Assembly (NCBI RefSeq): GCF_019737615.1
Contig: NZ_JAHKKS010000004.1
Location: 124,001 to 188,000, forward strand
Length of the DNA: 64,000 bases
From: Sphingobium xanthum
Lineage (GTDB): Bacteria > Pseudomonadota > Alphaproteobacteria > Sphingomonadales > Sphingomonadaceae
Reading direction: 5' to 3'
Part shown: one piece after another, positions 63,567 through 64,000 of the stretch
How the letters are laid out: each line of letters opens with the position of its first letter
Numbering within the stretch: the stretch's first letter is position 1
Notes under the pieces: generated by a model
Seen by the model: only the letters and a program-made list of their open reading frames with translations
Told to the model about the DNA's origin: nothing
Database searches by the model: none
Translations under genes and position numbers: made by a program

Positions 63567-64000
63567 GCGCGCTGCCATGCGCGATGAGCGCGCCGTCCTC
63601 AAGCCCCGTGATGCGCGCGGTCACGATTGTCCCGACCGGCTGAGGCGAACTGAACCGCACCGGCGCGAAGCTCTCGCCATGCCCGGCCATGCCGCTCGTC
63701 TCGACGAGGACACGCTGGTCGGTGCCGATGACGCTGCTCAGCCAGCGCTGCCGTTCCTGCGCACAGGCCTCGCGCAGGCGCGCTGCGCGCTCGCGAATGA
63801 CGGGCTTGTCCACCTGCGGCATGCGCGCGGCGGGCGTGCCCTCGCGCGTCGAATAGGGGAAGATATGGCCGTGAACGATCCGGCACTGATGCACGAGCGC
63901 AAGACTGTTCTCGAACATTACTTCGTCCTCGGTCGGGAAGCCGGCGATGATGTCCGCGCCGATGGCGATGTCCGGGCGACGGGAGAGCAGCCGCTCGGCA
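63559..64000 (-). CDS. mtaB: tRNA t6A37 methylthiotransferase MtaB (partial, 5' end outside window)
   Basis: MtaB is a radical-SAM enzyme that adds a methylthio group to t6A37 of tRNA. Only the C-terminal part is present. The frame continues to the window edge with RRPDIAIGADIIAGFPTEDE, then HGHIFPYSTREGTPAARMPQ, both typical MtaB/MiaB-family core motifs, and a TRAM-like C-terminal domain. The iron-sulfur cysteines lie upstream of the window. Its stop overlaps the ftsY start by 8 bases, a pairing common in alphaproteobacteria. Confidence 0.88.
   Translation of the reverse strand, partial: AERLLSRRPDIAIGADIIAGFPTEDEVMFENSLALVHQCRIVHGHIFPYSTREGTPAARMPQVDKPVIRERAARLREACAQERQRWLSSVIGTDQRVLVETSGMAGHGESFAPVRFSSPQPVGTIVTARITGLEDGALIAHGSAHG

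Overview
The window is 64 kb of GC-rich, gene-dense chromosome with no phage, transposase, CRISPR or rRNA sequence. Gene content points to an alphaproteobacterium of the order Sphingomonadales. The reasons are a NDUFA12-type complex I accessory subunit beside a DUF2155 protein, class II fructose-bisphosphatase (glpX) behind hom, a tonB-exbB-exbD-exbD cluster, ubiG/lysC/ptsP proximity, and a tRNA-Trp/secE/nusG unit. All names come from motif recognition by eye; no database search was run. The assignment to order is inference.

Layout. 1-4.7 kb: a MarR regulator cut by the window edge with a GNAT acetyltransferase, then a minus-strand MFS carrier/HPP membrane protein/RidA group and a TauE-type permease. 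4.7-5.8 kb: tRNA-Trp, secE and nusG, closed by a clear terminator. 5.8-9.4 kb: an esterase-like hydrolase, aat, and a coupled minus-strand chain recX/DUF192/NDUFA12/DUF2155 whose last gene overlaps the 3' end of aat by 190 bases. 9.5-18.5 kb: a fatty acyl-AMP ligase, a membrane PAS-GGDEF-EAL protein, a ParA-like ATPase, plsY-dprA, a secreted protein of unknown function and a secreted von Willebrand A protein. 18.6-25.3 kb: topA, a 561-base noncoding stretch, then the sulfate-activation operon cysD-cysNC-cysQ.

25.4-35.3 kb: a DUF2235 hydrolase, tRNA-Glu(CUC), recJ, then a plus-strand ParD-like/methionine aminopeptidase pair behind an AT-rich palindrome, an ABC-2 exporter pair, a DUF4010 membrane protein, glpX and hom. 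35.4-40.0 kb: a secreted protein, the TonB energy-transduction operon, a PilZ protein and a small membrane protein. 40.1-46.7 kb: a lipid-type ABC exporter, an intracellular polyhydroxybutyrate depolymerase, a dipeptide epimerase, a small membrane protein, an MscS channel and ubiG. 46.8-58.2 kb: lysC, a palindromic repeat, nitronate monooxygenase, an oxalate/formate-type MFS carrier, ptsP, a RodZ-like protein, a CpoB-like protein, tilS and ftsH. 58.2-64 kb: a Rap1a/Tai-like secreted protein, a DUF3800 protein, rpoZ, a phospholipase D-family enzyme, a PmtA-like methyltransferase, a small monooxygenase, yciB, ftsY and mtaB (cut by the window end).

Most of the window is housekeeping. The stretches most worth attention are the ParD-like/Map module with its palindrome, the antiparallel aat/DUF2155 overlap, the orphan acyl-AMP ligase, the long noncoding leader of the cys operon, the Rap1a-like/DUF3800 pair after ftsH with a terminator embedded in a coding sequence, and the von Willebrand protein with a TonB-box-like peptide. 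I see no frameshifted gene or pseudogene.
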